DNA of 64,000 nucleotides from Ideonella sp. WA131b (lineage in GTDB: Bacteria > Pseudomonadota > Gammaproteobacteria > Burkholderiales > Burkholderiaceae_C), in assembly GCA_023657425.1 (NCBI GenBank), contig JAGTJW010000001.1:1-64000 (forward strand), written 5' to 3'. The notes under the pieces are model-generated. The model was not told where the DNA came from and ran no database searches. It was given only the letters and a program-made list of their open reading frames with translations. Made by a program: the position numbers and the translations under genes. Below, piece by piece: positions 62,320-64,000 of the stretch (positions are counted from its first letter, which is position 1; the number at the start of each line of letters is the position of its first letter).

Positions 62320-62640
62320 ATGAGTTCGATGTTCAATCCCCCCCACCCTGGACTCACTCTGAGGGACGACATCCTGCCTGCCTTGGACCTACAGGTCGGC
62401 GAAGCTGCTGCGCAACTGGGCGTCGACCGGACCACGTTGTCCAAGGTGCTCAATGGACGGGCTGCAGTTAGCCCTGCGATGGCCCTACGCCTTGAGCGTT
62501 GGTTGGGGCGCGACCACGGTGGTGCCGCTGAAGTTTGGCTGGCGCAGCAGGCTGCGTACGATCTCTGGCAGGCACGTGCGGAGGTGAAGGCAAGTAGAGC
62601 GCTGTCAGGCGTCAAAGTACTCAAGCTTCAGGCCACTTGA
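62320..62640 (+). CDS. higA: HigA-type antitoxin (Xre family)
   Basis: A 106-aa protein. It begins MSSMFNPPHPGLTLRDDILP, the HigA signature (PHPGxxLxEdxLxpL). The helix-turn-helix is VGEAAAQLGVDRTTLSKVLN and the C terminus ends in VWLAQQAAYDLWQAR, also conserved. It neutralises the upstream toxin and represses the operon. Confidence 0.93.
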   Translation: MSSMFNPPHPGLTLRDDILPALDLQVGEAAAQLGVDRTTLSKVLNGRAAVSPAMALRLERWLGRDHGGAAEVWLAQQAAYDLWQARAEVKASRALSGVKVLKLQAT

Positions 62641-62660
62641 CAACCTTGCACAAGTCAACG

Positions 62661-62845
62661 ATGAGCTCACCCGAACAATTGATCCAACGCCAGCTCGACG
62701 CGTACAATGAGAAGGACGTCGGAGCCTGGCTGCAAACCTATCACCCACAAGCCGAACAGTTTCAACTCCATGGAGGTCGGCTCGCATGCGGCCATGATGA
62801 ACTGCGAAGCCGCATCGTGGTGAGATTTCGAGAGCCGGACTTGCA
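62661..62845 (+). pseudogene. SnoaL/NTF2-like protein, 5' part
   Basis: From ATG 62661: MSSPEQLIQRQLDAYNEKDV, GAWLQTYHPQAEQFQLHGGR and RSRIVVRFREPDLHAR, the first half of a SnoaL-like polyketide-cyclase-fold protein (steroid isomerase type). It is cut at about 62843 by fusion to the DUF499 relic; the last 55-60 residues are missing. Confidence 0.75.
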
Positions 62846-63200
62846 CGCGAGGCCTACAAGTGGCTCGTGGCGCCGATGCAGGAGGCGCGCCCCCGCAGGG
62901 GCTTGTCCGAGCTGCGGTGGGAGCACTTCCAGGTCAACTCCGGCGCGCAGAACTGGTCGCAGGAGATCGAGCGAGTTCTCAAGGAGAACGAGCTAATCGT
63001 TCCTGGCGAAGAAGCAGTTCGCCGACCTGGTCGACGAGGTCGTCCAGCAATTCACCATGCGCCCCGGCGTGAAGGTGAAGATCGCCATCGAGCTCCAGGC
63101 CGAGTCGGCCACTGATTTCGACGACGGGCTTCAGCGTGCGGTGAAGGAGAACTGCAACGTGCTGAAGTTCAAGAACGCTGAGTTCGAGTCGGGCGAGTAG
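62843..63200 (+). pseudogene. DUF499 ATPase relic (anti-phage-associated family)
   Basis: Two pieces in different frames. Piece 1 (62843-63001) encodes AREAYKWLVAPMQEARP, then LSELRWEHFQVNSGAQNWSQ and [13 protein letters not shown]. Piece 2 (63000-63200) encodes [20 protein letters not shown], then [20 protein letters not shown] and [15 protein letters not shown] to a stop. In intact DUF499 proteins (over 1000 aa, P-loop ATPases of defence loci with a DUF1156 methylase and helicase) these are the mid-C-terminal and terminal parts. The N-terminal ATPase core and the segment between the pieces are gone. Confidence 0.7.
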
Positions 63201-63278
63201 GAAAAGCTCCTTATTGATTAAGACATCCTGATAGACAAGGAAGTCGATACCAAGGTGGCACTGTGACCGAGGCTCTGT

Positions 63279-63980
63279 ATGCACTGGATGATTGAGCGCG
63301 CCGTGCTCGATGAAGTTCAAGAGGCGATTCTTACTGCGGTTACTAACGACCCAGGGCCTCATTGGATCGAGGGCTATGCGGGCACGGGCAAGACGATCAT
63401 CGTGACACTTGCCCTTGGGGCGATTCGGCGAAAGCATCCAAAAGCGAAGATCTGCTTCGTGACTTACACCCACGCTCTTAAAGATCTCGTGGCGTCAGGA
63501 GTAGATGGGCAAGCCGACATCTTCACCGTAGATGCCTTCGTGGGCGGATCTGGTCGATACGACTGGGTCTTCATTGATGAGGTACAGGACATCTCCGAAG
63601 CTGACATCCTAAAGATCCAGCAGCGAGGAAGACATGTTGTATGGGCCGGTGATCCTTTTCAATCTCTGTATCACGGGCGAGTGAACCGAGACCGCCTGCC
63701 GGAAGTGCTCGGAACCACCAGTTGGGAGCTTGTAAACATCTATCGGTATCCGTTCAAGGTCTTCAAAATCGTGTCGTCCATCTACGACGCCGACATTGCC
63801 GAGGATGCCATGGTGAACGTTGATGACAGCGTGGAGGTTCAGCTTCATCGAGCGTCCTCTCGCACCGATGAAGTCCGCTGGGTTTGGGATAAAGCCAAGG
63901 CGGTATCCGTAGTTGAAAGACCGGCTGCGATCTTGTTTCCAACGCACGACATGGTCTATGACTTCGCGAGTGAGGTTTGA
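63279..63980 (+). CDS. SF1-helicase-like ATPase, short
   Basis: A 233-aa protein. Walker A is HWIEGYAGTGKTIIVTLALG (near residue 35); Walker B is DWVFIDEVQDIS; a motif-III-like VVWAGDPFQSLYHGR follows. This is the N-terminal 1A domain of UvrD/PcrA-like or DUF2075-type helicases. A stop at 63978-63980 ends it before the 2A domain motifs, so it is either truncated or a reduced form. Codon use is less GC-rich than the core genes. Its place beside the DUF499 relic suggests a former defence island. Confidence 0.7.
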   Translation: MHWMIERAVLDEVQEAILTAVTNDPGPHWIEGYAGTGKTIIVTLALGAIRRKHPKAKICFVTYTHALKDLVASGVDGQADIFTVDAFVGGSGRYDWVFIDEVQDISEADILKIQQRGRHVVWAGDPFQSLYHGRVNRDRLPEVLGTTSWELVNIYRYPFKVFKIVSSIYDADIAEDAMVNVDDSVEVQLHRASSRTDEVRWVWDKAKAVSVVERPAAILFPTHDMVYDFASEV

Positions 63981-64000
63981 TCGATTGAAGGAGTCGGTGC

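Overview
The window looks like a chromosomal segment of a high-GC betaproteobacterium, most likely Burkholderiales (Rubrivivax/Leptothrix/Ideonella type). This rests on the roughly 70% GC coding style, the NdvB, CheB/CheR and MacAB-type genes, and the form of the integron attC sites. It was judged by eye, without database searches. Left part (1-12.2 kb): a cassette array of a chromosomal integron. One partial and fourteen complete attC sites, each 129 bp, run in one orientation (RYYYAAC first, GTTRRRY last), so the integrase and attI should lie left of the window. Cassettes carry two brnTA toxin-antitoxin pairs, a DUF433/DUF5615 pair, a lipoprotein, small hypothetical genes, one gene in reverse orientation, and several with no convincing gene, among them two pairs of duplicated gene-less cassettes. 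IS4- and IS630-family elements have inserted in the array. Middle-left (10.0-21.8 kb): a nest of insertion sequences at the array end. Remnants of IS30 and IS481 and an IS110 element are followed by an epimerase gene split by an ISL3 element with an exact 8-bp duplication; that ISL3 contains an IS3 element. Then come fragments of IS110, an IS4/IS1380-like element and IS630, an IS66 element carrying a DUF4338 (DruA-like) gene and inserted inside the terminal repeat of an IS1634 element, and a decayed second IS4 copy. Core-like region (21.8-60.5 kb): GGDEF relic, giant cyclic beta-1,2-glucan synthase, CheB-CheR-PAS protein plus PAS partner, BON lipoprotein/trypsin-like protease/MacAB exporter operon, PRC-barrel and CsbD proteins, ornithine carbamoyltransferase next to an arcD-arcA deletion fusion, P-type ATPase, broken OmpA gene, Crp-type regulator, VIT1-type transporter, WrbA, class V aminotransferase, and a likely sigma-54 operon (sugar dehydrogenase, cytochrome c, TonB receptor) divergent from its probable activator. 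A palindromic repeat family centred on CCTAGG sits at several points where genes are broken. Right end (60.5-64 kb): a second accessory zone with two HigBA-type modules each preceded by a copy of the same direct repeat, a GFA-family gene, a broken SnoaL-like gene, a relic of a DUF499 protein (a family found in anti-phage loci) and a short SF1-helicase-like ATPase. The overall picture is a locus shaped by cassette capture and serial IS insertion, with addiction and defence genes at both ends and much gene decay between.
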